Assembly (NCBI GenBank): GCA_009602735.1
Contig: WELA01009603.1
Location: forward strand, 236,594 to 300,593
Length of the DNA stretch: 64,000 nucleotides
Source of the DNA: Mesotaenium endlicherianum
Taxonomy: Eukaryota > Streptophyta > Zygnematophyceae > Zygnematales > Mesotaeniaceae
Reading direction: 5' to 3'
Shown piece after piece: positions 53,093 through 63,924 of the stretch. The notes beneath the pieces were generated by a model. It was not told the DNA's origin and did no database searches. It was given only the letters and a program-made list of their open reading frames with translations. The position numbers and the translations under genes were made by a program. Every line of letters begins with the position of its first letter. The stretch's first letter is position 1.

Positions 53093-54477
53093 AGTAGGCC
53101 AAGAGCCGACCACCCCAAGGCCTCCTTCATGAGAAGACAACAAGCTAAGTGAGGTGCAGACCTCCGTTGAAGACGTTCCAGCCCCAACGACTTTGAGAGG
53201 CTACCTTGGAGGAGAGAAGGTCCACATCTTGGTGGATAGCGGAGCTCAAGGCAACTTCATCGCTGCAGATTTTGCCACTAAACATGGTATTACTATGCAT
53301 ACTCTTGACCACGACGAGGAGATTATGATGCCCGACGGAGTCTCCTATGCTTCCCCTTCCAAGGAGACGTACCCCTTGGCACTCTCTATCAAGTCCTTCA
53401 AAGATAGAGTAGTGTTCTCCCCCATGCAATTGGAGAAGTACGACGTCATTCAAGGGACGCCTTGGTTGACCAAGCACAACCCCCAACTGAATTAAAGAGA
53501 CGGTACCATCAAGATCTAGAACGACATCACTTCAAGAATGTGTATTTTGCGCGCAATCCAGAATATCCAGATCCAAGACATCAAGAAGCCGGCACACGAG
53601 ATACTATTGTCCGCCCTCCAACTCACGAGCTTCTTTTGGCCTTACTTACGCCAAAAGACACAAGTAACGACATCAAGAGTCATGAAGGCAGCCCCATTCC
53701 CAAGGAGATACAAGAAGCCCAAGAGGACTACAAAGAAGTATTCTCCCCGGAATTACCCAAAGGCCTACCCTCCAAGAGAGTCGTAGACCACAAGATAGAG
53801 TTGGAGCCCAGAAGCAAGCCCACCTCTCGGCCTACGTTCAAGATGTCATACCCAGAGCTAGACAAAGTCAAGAAGAAAATCAAGGAGCTACTGGAGGGTG
53901 GCTTCATTTGACCTAGCAAGTCGCCTTTTAGAGCGCCGGTGCTATTTGTCAAGAAGAAAGATGGTAGCTTGAGGATGTGTGTGGACTATCGCGCCCTCAA
54001 CAAGATCACTATCAAGAATCGATACCCGCTGTCGCGCATGGATGAGCTAGTAGATCGGCTGGTTGGAGCCAAGTACTTCACGGAGATTGACTTACGAAGC
54101 AGCTACCACCAAATTTGCATCGCAAAATCCGACATAAAGACGACGGCATTCAGGACAAGATATGGACATTTTGAGTTCATAGTCTTACCATTTGGACTCT
54201 GCAACGCACCAACAACTTTCATGACTATGATGAACAGATTTGTGGTGATATTCATTGACGACATTCTCATCTACAGCAAGACCCTTGAAGAGCATGGAAG
54301 ACACGTGAAGAAAGTGCTCAAAATTTTGAAGCAAAACAAGCTATTTGCAAAGGAGTCAAAGTGCGAATTTGCCAAACAAGAAGTGGAGTTCCTAGGTCTC
54401 CACATGACTCCTGGTGGCATCAAGATGGACCCCAAGAAGACCAGAATGGAATGGCCAACCCCCACAACCAAGAAAGA
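53093..54477 (+). pseudogene. pol: GypA-6 protease and RT
   Basis: Protease VHILVDSGAQGNFIAADFA is intact (53154-53495) with IQGTPWLTKHN, then a TAA. The linker ILRAIQNIQIQDIKKPAHEI is open here, showing that the stop in GypA-2 and GypA-4 at this place is secondary. [16 protein letters not shown]-type lead, a stop at 53911, [19 protein letters not shown] (about 54250), with a 24-bp deletion before RFVVIFIDD. Cut at 54477 by GypB-4 after PTPTTKKD. Confidence 0.88.
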
Positions 54478-55239
54478 TGAAAGGGACTAAGTGCCCTAGT
54501 GGAAGCGTAGTGACTCACGAGGAAAACAACTAGTTGCAATCATACTAAAGAGTGCAGCGGCGTTCCACTAAGAAAGCTTAAGAGAATCACTTGAAATTTT
54601 GACTAGCAAGAAACTGCTCACAAATGATGTAGGATGAAAGGCCTTGTCATTACAAACCCATAGAATTTACAGAAGTGAAAACTGATAAGAAACAAAGAGG
54701 TTATGCCTATTTATAGTTTTCTGCCCAAGTGCTCCTCTCTAGGAGGAAGCTACGCAATTTTCGAAGTGTTCGTCAAATTGTCCCTTCCAATATTTGTAAG
54801 TAGGCCACATCAGTCTCATCTAACGTGTTGGGCTGATTTGACGTCCACATACATACATCGTCGTTACTAGAATATTCTATCTTAGGCGCGCTAGGCTAAA
54901 TCGAAACTTCTAGGTAAAGTGACCTAGTCGGCACTCCGCGTCAGCCGAGCATACGTGAAGGTTCGAGTTCATTCTAACGACCAAGATCGCTCGACGCTCT
55001 CGATCAATGCGACGGTCACGCTGACCGCGAATTATGGGCAGTTGTCACCCGACCTCAAAACTAATAAAACTTTGCACATCCATGACTCTCTCAATACTTG
55101 ACCAAATTCAATGAACTTCATACCAAATTCGATGAACTTTATATCAAACTGATCACAAAAATGCACTCTACACTTCTATACAATCAAACAATATTTTCAT
55201 GAAACTCAAAAATGCATTTTATAAACCTATGACCTTACA
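54478..55239 (-). repeat. 3' LTR of GypB-4
   Basis: Plus-strand edges TGAAAGGGACTAAG (54478) and GACCTTACA (55239), 762 bp. A well-formed TATA box, CTATAAATAGG on the minus strand, lies at 54706-54716. A short duplication (accaaattcgatgaactt) occurs near 55105-55145. The polypurine tract (tcatcatccccc in reverse complement) follows. Confidence 0.88.
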
Positions 55240-56829
55240 TCATCATCCCCCTACTTAAGATGCGACGTCCTCGACGCATTCTGCACATAGCGTCTCAACT
55301 TACTCTTACGATGAGTCAAGTTGACCTCCGGCTCCTAATCGTTGTCGTCCGCATGGTAGCCTTTCCACATGACCAAACACTCTTGAACAAGTCGTTGACC
55401 TCGCTTGACTTGTCAATCGCCAATAATCGCCTCCATTTCATACTCCAACACATCATCGATCTCGACCGGTGGTGGCGGTGTAGGTAGTCGTCCTGGATGT
55501 CCTTCATTTGGGTCAACGTATGGCCGCAAACAACTGACATGGAACACATCATGGATACGCCAGCCTGGAGGAAGTTCCAACTTGTAGGTCATTGGATTAA
55601 CTTGCTTGAGCACCACAAAGAGACCTGTAAACCGTGCCCGCAGTTTCCTTTTGCCTGTGAAAGGTAGGTTCACTTATGAGAACAGTACTTTGTCGCCCAC
55701 ATGGAATGTCACTTCCCTCCTCTGCTTGTTGGCATTCTTGACTTGTTCCTTCTATGCCTTCCGAATACACGTCTTCGGCGTGTTCCAAGTCTTCGCCATC
55801 TGCTCCATAAACGCTTGTGTAGTAGGAACTTGAGTCTCCTTGGCCTTCTCCAACAACATGTTCCCTGGATGATATACTTCTCTCCCATAAACCATAGCGA
55901 ATGGTGACTGCTTGGTCGATCCCTGCATGGGGTTGTTTTAGGCAAACTCCAGTCCTGGTAGCTTCTTGTCCCCCTCTGAAGGGTCCTCCATAGTGAAACT
56001 CCGAAGCACCTCTTGCAGAGTTTTGTAGAGCCTCTCACTCTGTCCGTCTGTCTGAGGATGATAGGAAGTGCTCATACTCAGCTTGGTCCCCATCAAAGTA
56101 AACAATCTCCGCCAAAAGTTGCTAGTGAACCATGGATCCCGATCTTAAACAATCACCTTCGGCAACCCATGAAGTCTGAAAATATGATCAAAGAATAGTT
56201 GTGCCACATCTGCTCTCGTAGAAGTCTCTTTTATGGGAATGAAGTGAGCCATTTTGCTGAGCCGGTCAGACACAACCCAAACTGCATTGTGCCCTTGACC
56301 ACTCACAAGTAAAGATGTGATGAAGTCCATAGCAATCTGCTTCCAACAATACTCTGGAATAGTCAAGGGCTGCAATGTACCTTCTTTCTTTTGATTTGGT
56401 GTCTTGTTTCTCTGGCACGCATCGCAACTCCCAATCCACTCCTTGATGTCCTTGTCCATATGTCTCCAATAGTACTCCCGCTTCAGCATGCTTGCCGTCT
56501 TCTCGCTTCCAAAGTGTCCAGCATATAAGCAATCATGATGCTCCGCAAGTAGTAGGTTGCGTAGCTCCTTGATGTCTGGTACCACCACTCGCTTGGAATC
56601 ACCGTAATACCATATGCGGTCCTTCTTCTGCATACTCGTGTTGGACTCAGCTGCTCCACCATCAGCAAACTCTCGGTCCTCCTTATAACCTCTATGAAGC
56701 TTCTCCTTGAGGTCCATACTCTCCTTAATGATTGAGATAGCTGCAAGGTCACACCTTCTGGATAAAGCGTTTGCAGGGTTGATCTTCCTCGGTAAGTGTT
56801 CAATCTTGTGGTTGAACTGTTGCAGAAAC
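55240..56829 (-). pseudogene. pol: GypB-4 integrase and chromodomain
   Basis: Read leftward: linker EFLQQFNHKIEHLPRKINPA, then NALSRRCDLAAISIIKESMD, the zinc region (AEHHDCLYAGHFGSEKTASM ... SCDACQRNKT), the core with MDFITSLL, VVSDRLSKMAHFIP and, after a stop, DPWFTSNFW, SYHPQTDGQSERLYKT (56080-56834). Tail: VGDKVLFS, stop, FTGKRKLRARFTGLFVVLKQ, WRIHDVFHVSCLRPYVDPNE, then chromodomain EYEMEAIIGD, stop, CLVMWKGYHADDN. It has all three catalytic acid positions. It is the reference used to size the GypB-2 deletions. Confidence 0.88.
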
Positions 56830-56831
56830 TC

Positions 56832-57491
56832 CACATGAATCTCACTCGGGCTAAAAATTGGACACCAGTTTTCGGCGCGCGAGCCTTGAAAAAGTTCCCA
56901 GAGAGATCATTAACCGCGTCAAAACTGACGCTTAACTGCGCCGCGCTTTATTAAGACTTTGGCGACCAAGAACTTCCTCTTTGTTCTTTCTTTCTTCTCA
57001 CTGATTTTTCCGAGTTATGCGTGAGTCTGTCTGCCTTCCATTGAAGTTCTAATGAGAACGTTTCGTGCAACATAGTGTTAGCAATAACAATCAAGACTTC
57101 TCTTCTGTGAGCGAATCATGCCTCTTAGAGGTGAGTTATGCATATTTTTGCTCACTCCCATGGCTACCAATTTTCTGCCCAGTTAATTATACTTTTTGCT
57201 GATTGTTGCAGTCGCTTCTTGATTGTGTTTATTAGCTCTCGTCCGAAGGAATATTGAAATAGTTCCGTATCTTACTTGCTACAGGACATTTAGTGGCCGC
57301 GGGTTAGATTTGACCCTCAATGTTATCTTGTGCATAGGTTGCTGCTGGGCGCTACTGTAGAAGGCTACAGAAGGTCATTGAGATCCAAATTTTGCGCGTT
57401 AGTTCATTAGTCTTGTGTTTTTTGTTTTAGGTCTTCTCACCTACCTCATGCTCGATTTTCATGACATGTTCTTGCCCTTGATTCTTGTGTT
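56832..57491. other. Left part of element D
   Basis: Noncoding as far as seen. Contains a short ATG frame (57118) followed by a strong splice-donor-like gaggtgagt (57128-57136) and acceptor-like stretches (ttgttgcag at 57211, gcatgttag at 57505), so it may be the 5' leader and an intron of the D1 gene. Confidence 0.35.
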
Positions 57492-58284
57492 TTGTGCATG
57501 TTAGTCATGGAAGTCATGCCCAACTTCTGTAGTAGGTGCGGGCAAAGAAGGGGGGTTGGCTTAAAGTACTGTGTGTCCTGTGGAAAGATTTTTAGCAAAT
57601 GGGTTGAGGTACATCCGAGTTTATGGCTGATGAATTTTAGGAGGCGGTTGTTTAAGAGGCTAAATGCCTCCCCACAAGCCAAAGCTTACATCCGAGAGAG
57701 CAATGTGCCCAGAAATGGTGACATAGGCAAAGAAGTTTACCATCGGATGGAGAGAACATACCCTCCCACGAGTACTAGCATTTGTCGGGTTTGTTGGAAG
57801 GTTGAAGACTTACTTATTCTTATATCTTTCCAAAGTGTTAGTGGGGAACATGCATGGGGGGCAGCTAAAGTGCAGATCTCACTTAGTCGGTAGGATGTTT
57901 GATTATACTATCTTTATGAGGTTAGAAGGTCAGGTACAAATCTGCGATATTATGGTTAAGGCTGGCGATATTTGTAGAGAGTATGCTACTAAGCTTAATG
58001 AGGAAGAAGTTGCTCGTGAGAGAGAGTTGCTGGCTGCCAGACATAGACCTCGGGGACTAGTTTTGCAAGAAGCACAAAGCAAATGGGTTAGCACACTGCA
58101 AGCTATTTCAGAAGATGTCCAATACAGTCATCAGCATGCTGCTTCTGCTTCTCGCAACTCAGCTACCCCTACACCTACAGTGCCTACAGCAAAAACAGCT
58201 TGCTAACATTGAGGGAACGCGCTTACTGAAGGCAGCAAGGGAGCTGGCTGCAAGAAAAAGAGTAAAAGCACAATTTGTCGAGGT
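57492..58284 (+). pseudogene. D1: zinc-ribbon protein of element D
   Basis: The frame opens near ATG 57492, with a likely start at MPNF (57516). Residues 4-22 form a zinc ribbon, C-x2-C-x10-C-x2-C ending CVSCGK. Then a basic helical part (FRRRLFKRLNASPQAKAYIR) and a CRVCW motif. The first frame ends at 57893. The next frame (to 58206) is the better continuation: ICDIMVKAGDICREYATKLN, EEEVARERELLAARHRPRGL, then a Ser/Thr/Pro stretch. A third frame continues TRLLKAARELAARKRVKAQF up to a donor-like gaggtaagc (58281-58289). The two frame changes may be mutations or missed introns. No family beyond the zinc ribbon is recognised. Confidence 0.5.
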
Positions 58285-58543
58285 AAGCTGCTTTCGAATT
58301 ACTGGCAATAACATTCCATGTCCTTATATGTTCCTACTTATTGTGCATGATTGTATGTATACTTGTCTGTCCATATTGTTGCTTCACAAGTTACAGGTGC
58401 TACTTGCTGTTGAAACTTTTTTGCTTCTTATACTTGCAAGCGCTGCTCATGATTGAATGTGAGTACTCTTTACATGCATTTATGCCAGGTGTCATTGATA
58501 AAAAAACTGCCAGCTGTGGCATGTGCCATGATGAACTCCTTCT

Positions 58544-59206
58544 TTATTGCTGATTTTTTTCTATATCATGCATGCATTGTCTTGCTTCTTGTTGGATGGT
58601 TGTTGCTTTCAGCTCAGGCCCTCCTTTGAACTTCTTCTCAATAAATAACCTTATGTCGTTTGCTATTTTTTGCATAGTTGTCGCATGCTCTCCACCAACT
58701 CTTGGGCGAGGTTGGGCCTTGATGAAAGGGGTAGAAGTCTGTTCAACGTCCAGGTACCTAATTCTCCTCTTTATTACACTTAATTCAGTCTCCAGGGCTG
58801 TCTCTCTTTCTTTGTGCTCTTGCTTTAAGTTTTTTACTTCTCGCTTGTACTTCACCCGCCTGATGGCTAAGATTCTGTGCAACCTGGTAGTTTCTTCAAT
58901 CAACTTGGTCAGGGATTGTCTTGTTTGATCTAATCTACTCACACTTCTAGGTTTCTTAGCTGGGGTAGATGATCGAGGCAAAACTGTTTTAGTTGACACA
59001 AATCTGCCCCTACTGCCTTTGGTTTGGTCTGGATTGTTTGCTGGGCCACGGGTTAAAAGTGTCTGAGGATGCTGATGCCACTTCTTTTTGGCTTGGGGTC
59101 GGGACAATGCAGGTGTGGGAAGAGCTCCTACGGCTGGAAGAGATGCTAAGTCTTCCATGGAGAAGGCTATATTTGTGCAATAAACTAAGTTAGGTGGTTC
59201 ACACAA
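58544..59206 (-). CDS. D2: intact coiled-coil protein of element D
   Basis: 220 codons without a break, convergent with D1; the largest intact non-retrotransposon frame in the window. The start could be residue 1 (MCEPPN) or Met17 (MEDLAS). Residues ~35-100 are basic and Ser/Thr/Pro-rich (QAKKKWHQHPQ, KKPRSVSRLDQTRQ), probably disordered. Residues ~103-160 form a coiled coil (LIEETTRLHRILAIRRVKYK, VKNLKQEHKERETALETELS). The C-terminus is Lys/Glu-rich (IANDIRLFIEKKFKGGPELK). No enzyme motif or known family recognised. It may be a DNA-binding or assembly accessory of the element, or a captured host exon. Confidence 0.5.
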   Translation of the reverse strand: MCEPPNLVYCTNIAFSMEDLASLPAVGALPTPALSRPQAKKKWHQHPQTLLTRGPANNPDQTKGSRGRFVSTKTVLPRSSTPAKKPRSVSRLDQTRQSLTKLIEETTRLHRILAIRRVKYKREVKNLKQEHKERETALETELSVIKRRIRYLDVEQTSTPFIKAQPRPRVGGEHATTMQKIANDIRLFIEKKFKGGPELKATTIQQEARQCMHDIEKNQQ

Positions 59207-60300
59207 GCCATGGCATGTCTCAGTAAAGAGTACAGCCTGCTACTAGAACTAATGGGCCCTATTTTGCAAATGAAAAAGACCTTGTAAAGGCTTTCAATTT
59301 CGTCTAAGTGTCCAAGGTGGTAGGTAGAAAAGATGTACAGGCCACCCTCCAAGATTCTGGATAATACAATTGCATATTATTTCTGGTCTTTTTTTGGTCA
59401 TTTTATATGTCTTGAATCTCTCATAATGTACAATTCATGTGTTCCACGTGCTTATTATAGGGTTAAGAAAATGTACATGAATTTGAATCCATTTGAACAT
59501 GTGTGCAAGCCATGGTGCCCTCTACATTAGCATAAAAAAGGATATGATGCAAAGCACAAATGGCCGGTTATCGGCAGACTTCAGGCACTCACTAAAACTA
59601 GCACATTCGTTCACAAAACAGTCCAACAGCTCTCACACTTGAACCACATACTCTTGATGGTCAAACCTGTCCATGGGAACATATAAAAAACATTCCTTGA
59701 AAAACTGCAAAAGTTGTGGGCCATCTGGTTACACTCGTGCAAACATCGACACCTGACAATATTTGCACGTGTGTGGCTCCTACAGGATTTGCTTAAATAT
59801 ATTTTTTCTTAATATCACATGTTCATCATAGGGTCATGCAAGGGTGGGTGAAGTTTTAACCAATTTGGGCATATGTAGAAATTGTGGAGCACTGCACACT
59901 AACATGAAAAATATGTCATGAAATGCACAAATGCCCGATTATTGACGAATTTAAAGGAATCACTAAAAGTGGCACAACTGTTGACACACAAGTCCTATGG
60001 ATCTAAAATTTGAACCACATACTATTGAGTGTAATACCTGAGCATAGAAACAAAAACAGGACCATTCCTTCAAAATCTCAAAAAGTTGCATCCAAGCCTC
60101 TTTCAGGCATGCGAACATTGACACCAGGCAATGCTTGCACGTGTGTGGCTCCTGCACAGGATTTGTCAAAATACATTTTTTTTTAAATCCACATGTTCAT
60201 TGTAGGGTCATGCATGGTTTGGTGAATTTTCAGTCAATTTGGGCAATTTGTGGAAGCTATCGTGACCCGCACAGGGATTTGCAAAATCTGTCAGAACTAA
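59207..60300. repeat. ~372-bp tandem repeat in element D
   Basis: Two clear units about 372 bp apart: gcacaaatg(g/c)ccg at 59554 and 59925, and gcacgtgtgtggctcct at 59765 and 60137. Parts of a third, more diverged unit lie upstream (attatagggttaagaaaatg near 59455 matches catagggtcatgcaaggg). No coding frame. Confidence 0.7.
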
Positions 60301-60524
60301 TGTGTTTCGTCTACATGACCAAATATACATGTTTCACTGAAAACTAAATATCTGACAAGACCACAACTCTGACTCAGCTCAACTTTTTGGACAGGATGGA
60401 AAACAGCCATATATACCTACTCACAAAAATTTAGACACTTCCGACAAATCCGCCGCGAACGGCGCCGAAACGTTTGAAACTGCCCCTAAATGTCCTCAAA
60501 AGGGCATTTTGGGTTTCATGTGTC

Positions 60525-62570
60525 CATCCACCTTACCTGTCTTGGTGTCAACGTTGGCTGCGTCATGAACTTCTCCAAGCTCCTGTGGTCGGTCTTGATG
60601 AAAACCTTCCGGCCGCCCACATAACATCTCGAAATCCTCAAAGCCTGGATAATGGCTAACATCTCCCGCTCGTGTGCTGCATAGTCTTGCTCAGCAAGAC
60701 TCAACTTCCTGCTCTCGTATGCCACTGGTTTCAAACCTTAACCCTTGTCCTGGAGAAGGATGGCTCCCACTGCGAAATTTGTTGCGTCCGTGATGATGTT
60801 GAAAAGAAGCTCTGGACTTGCAATTGCCAACACAGGTGCCTGTGTCAACAGCACCTTAATCTTCTGAAAAGCTTGCTGCTCCATATCACCCCATAGCCAC
60901 TTCTTTTGCTTCTTCAACATGTCCGTGAGCGGTGCACACACCTTGACAAATCCTTCAATGAAACTTTGATAACAATTTGCCATGCCGAGAAAGCTCCTGG
61001 GTTGATGAATATCAACAGGTACCAGCCAATCTTTGACTGCTTGCACATTCTTCTGCTCCACCTTGACTCCTTCAGCCCCCACTATGTGCCCAAGAAAATT
61101 GACCTTCTTGAGATTGCAGACGCACTTGCTCATCTTCCCATATAGCTTCTGATCTCTCAAGACTTCCAACACCTTCCTCAGATTCTCCACATGCTCCTCC
61201 AAGGTCTTCAAATAGATCAGGATGTTGTCCAAAAATACCACCACAAACTGGTCCAAGTAGGGTCTGAAATACTATTCATAAGTCCCATGAATGTAGCAGG
61301 TGCATTAGTCAACCCAAAAGGCATGACTGTGAACTCAAATAAAGCTTAGCGTGTCCTGAAAGCAGTCTTCTGAACGTCTCCTTCTGCAATCCGTACTTGG
61401 TGATAGCCACTCCTCAAATCGATCTTTGAGAAATACTTTGCTCCAACAAGCCTGTCAATTAACTCGTCCACTCGTGGAAGCGGGTACCTGTTCTTGATGG
61501 TGATCTTGTTGAGTGCTCGATAGTCAACACACATCCTCATAGTCCCATCCTTCTTCACAAATAAGACTGGCGTTGCAAATGGAGACTTGCTGGGTCGAAT
61601 GAATCCCTTTTCCAATAATTCCGTCAACTGCTTCTTCATCTCATCCAACTCCGCAAACAATTGTCGATAGGCGGGTCTCACTGGTTGCTTGCTCCCTGGT
61701 TCCAACTCAATCTTGTGCTCCATAGCTCTCTGTGGAGGTAATTCTGCAGGTAGCTTCTCAGGCAATACGCACTTGAACTCCTCCAACAGCGCCTTAATTT
61801 GGGCAGGCATCTCAGCAGGCTTCTTCTCTTGAGCGGTTGGGCTCTGCTCCTTCTGAGCAAGGGGATCAGACACCACTACTTGCTCCTCTGGCAATGTACA
61901 TTCGCCCACGCTGTTAGGATTCACGCTTGCTCCATCTGATGACCTGGCCAGGATCACCGAAACAACGTACATGTTCTTCACCTAATTTGATCTGCATATC
62001 TTCTTCACTTGCAGGCTCGACAGAAGACAGTTACTTGTTATCGTATGTACTTCCAACTGTTTCGCTATCTCCAATCAACCATCACGCCCTTCGACCTTCA
62101 CTTGTCCTGTGCTCCAGTGTACTTGAGGGTTGGCATTTTTCAGCCATGGTCGGCCCAATATCACCTTATGGTGACATAACTGTGCTTGCTCCATAACTTC
62201 CTTACTCTGGTGCCCCGCTACTTCCACGTGAATAGCTTCCGTAGGTGCACCACACTTGAGTCTCTGCCCATTCGCCGAAATTGCCTCCTTAGGCTCATAA
62301 TGCTTTTGCATAGGGATTCGCCACTCTTTCACCAACTTCTTGTGCATAAAATTTGGACTTGCGCCACTGTCGACCATACACTTCGCCTTGTTGCCGTCGA
62401 CTACTCCTTCCACGATGATAGGCTTGTCAACGTCTCGTCCTTTGCTTCTCGGCAGGCTTCTGGGAATAACCTCCTTGTGAACTCTTGTCTTCACGCCAGT
62501 AGACACCCAAGAACGACTTACTGGCGTCCTCCTTTTTCCAGCAGTAGAGGTTGCTTCGCCTTCACATGAC
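60525..62570 (-). pseudogene. pol: GypB-4 protease, RT and RNase H
   Basis: Read leftward: protease (62075-62749) with [19 protein letters not shown] (intact DSG) and [19 protein letters not shown] lead and fingers (61346-61981: [60 protein letters not shown]), then a stop and frameshift near 61340-61260. The palm carries FLDN in place of FLDD (61221-61240), followed by KVNFLGHIVGAEGVKVEQ, GMANCYQSFIEGF. RNase H: FNIITDATNFAVGAILLQD, a TAA at about 60736, HEREMLAIIQAL, IKTDHRSLEKF. Ends at element D. Confidence 0.88.
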
Positions 62571-63554
62571 AGTCTTAAGCCTAACGTCCAAGCTTGCCAC
62601 AATTTAAGCAGGGTCCTCTCGGCTTGAAATTTTGCTCCTGGCGCTGGTACTAAACAAGTCCCAATTGCATAGGTACTGGACCTTGACCACTTGTGCTTGG
62701 CGCTTGAGATCCAAAGTGTCGATATCCTCCAAAGTTGTGGCTGCCCCACTGCCTCTGACTATACTCCACATCGTCAACCCTTTTTGCCAATGCCATCATT
62801 TCTCCAAGACTGGTAGGGTCCTTGAGCGCCACTTCCTTGGCCACAGTTGGCTTGAGTCCCCCCTTGAATTTGTCCACTATCTCTGACTCGTGCATAGATG
62901 GACGTTGAAAAACCAGCTCGTTGAAGCGCGATACATGCTCCCGAATGCTTCCTCGTTGAAGAAGGTGCACCAATAGATCAGCGGTAGCCTCGGGTGCAAT
63001 AGGTTGAACTGCCACTTTAAGCCTTCAAAGAGCTGATCAACGATAACAGGAACTCCAGACAACTGCTCTTGTCGCTCATACCAAGCTCCAGCACTCTTCT
63101 TTAGCAAAGTATTCACGAAGGCGACTTGCCTGTCGGGCGTGTCGGGCGTGAGCGCAGAATACTCCATGAACTTCTTCACTCCAAAAATCCATTGATGAAC
63201 AGGCGGCGATCCACGCTCTCCAGCATAAACTTCAGACTTAGGCGCACGCACTCCCGATGCGGGTGGAATAACTGGTTGCACCACTTGGTTAACATAAATT
63301 GGTGGTACAACGGGTGCAGGTGCCGAACTCGTCGAAGCGCGATTCCCAACAACAACTCGCACCATCCTCTCCACCTCTGCGCGCATATTTTGTTGAAATT
63401 GGTAGTAGACTTCTCCTCCAATTGCATTCGCCATTTGCCTTAGCATCGCGAGCATCTCTTGTTGCTCTCTGGTCAATGTTGGTGCTGCCCGCTGCTCCGC
63501 GCGCTCAACATACTCGACATGTTTGCCTCCTCCAGCTGCCGACTGCGACTCCAT
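62571..63554 (-). pseudogene. gag: GypB-4 gag
   Basis: ATG at 63554, 24 bases from the primer site, open for 225 codons: MESQSAAGGGKHVEYVERAE, helical stretch EMLAMLRQMANAIGGEVYYQ, linker PKSEVYAGERGSPPVHQW, core IFGVKKFMEYSALTPD with a 3-residue duplication (TPDTPD), KKSAGAWYERQEQLSG. A frameshift near 63010 leads to MHESEIVDKFKGGLKPTVAK (62650-63015), a TAG, and a knuckle CLNCGKLG..DCHVKAKQ. The gag end carries the conserved 9-bp stem of the GypB frameshift signal. Confidence 0.87.
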
Positions 63555-63577
63555 AACATAATATGCAAACTAGTCCA

Positions 63578-63589
63578 ACTCCGATACCA
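63578..63589 (-). promoter_or_regulatory. GypB-4 primer binding site
   Basis: Minus strand TGGTATCGGAGT, two bases from the 5' LTR; last base changed from C. Confidence 0.78.
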
Positions 63590-63591
63590 GA

Positions 63592-63917
63592 TGGAAGGGG
63601 CTGAGTGCCCTAGTGGAAGCGTAGTGCCTCACATGGAAAAGAACTAGTTGAAATCATACTAAAGAGTGCAACGGCGTTCCACTAAGAAAGCTTAGGAAAA
63701 TTACTTGACATTTTAACTAGCAAGAAACTGCTCACAAATGTTGTAGGATATAAGGCCTTGTCATTACAAACGCGTAGAAGTGCACAGAAGGAAAAATTGA
63801 TAAGAAACAAAGTAGTTATGCCTATTTGTACTTTTTTGCCTAAGTGCTCCTCTTTAGGACGTAGCTACGGGCTTTTCTCAAGTGTTTGTCAATTTTTCCC
63901 TTCCAGAATATTCGTGA
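63592..63917 (-). repeat. 5' LTR of GypB-4, truncated
   Basis: Starts TGGAAGGGGCTGAG (expected TGAAAGGGG) and parallels 54478-54800 until gaatattcgtgacta, where it stops. The remaining ~430 bp of the LTR are missing. Confidence 0.8.
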
Positions 63918-63924
63918 CTAAGCA

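Larger units (their letters stand above)
44016..54477 (+). mobile_element. GypA-5/6 tandem array with shared LTRs
   Basis: Order: LTR (44016-44517), gag start, N gap, LTR end (45131-45246), complete internal region (45247-51375), LTR (51376-51870), second internal region (51871-54477), then GypB-4. Each LTR end is followed by a primer site and a gag ATG. The middle LTR serves as 3' LTR of one unit and 5' LTR of the next. Such LTR-int-LTR-int arrays arise by unequal recombination between LTRs. Left flank gagac. Confidence 0.85.
56832..60522. mobile_element. Element D, unclassified insertion with inverted termini
   Basis: 3.7 kb inserted in GypB-4 pol. Setting it aside restores aaactc|catccacc, as in GypB-2, with tc on both sides (56830-56831 and 60523-60524), a possible 2-bp target duplication. 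Termini CACATGAATCTCA and, inverted, CACATGAAACCCA agree at 10 or 11 of 13. Subterminal CAGTTTTCGGCGC (left) and GTTTCGGCGCC (right, inverted) also correspond. It holds two convergent ORFs and a ~372-bp tandem repeat. It contains no transposase I recognise. It could be a CMC/CACTA-like or another DNA transposon, possibly non-autonomous with captured sequence. Confidence 0.6.
54478..63917 (-). mobile_element. GypB-4, chromovirus carrying element D
   Basis: 3' LTR 54478-55239, pol, gag, primer site and 5' LTR (63592 to about 63917, truncated). Element D splits the RNase H/integrase linker (56832-60522). All GypB domains are present, making it the fullest GypB copy, though each has stops. Confidence 0.88.

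Noticed and set aside
59333-60347. Short plus and minus frames of 60-70 codons
   Set aside because: They fall in the ~372-bp repeat of element D and are not conserved between its units.
56832-60522. Helitron interpretation of element D
   Set aside because: No TC...CTRR ends with a 3' hairpin and no A/T insertion context; the inverted CACATGAA termini argue for a terminal-inverted-repeat element.
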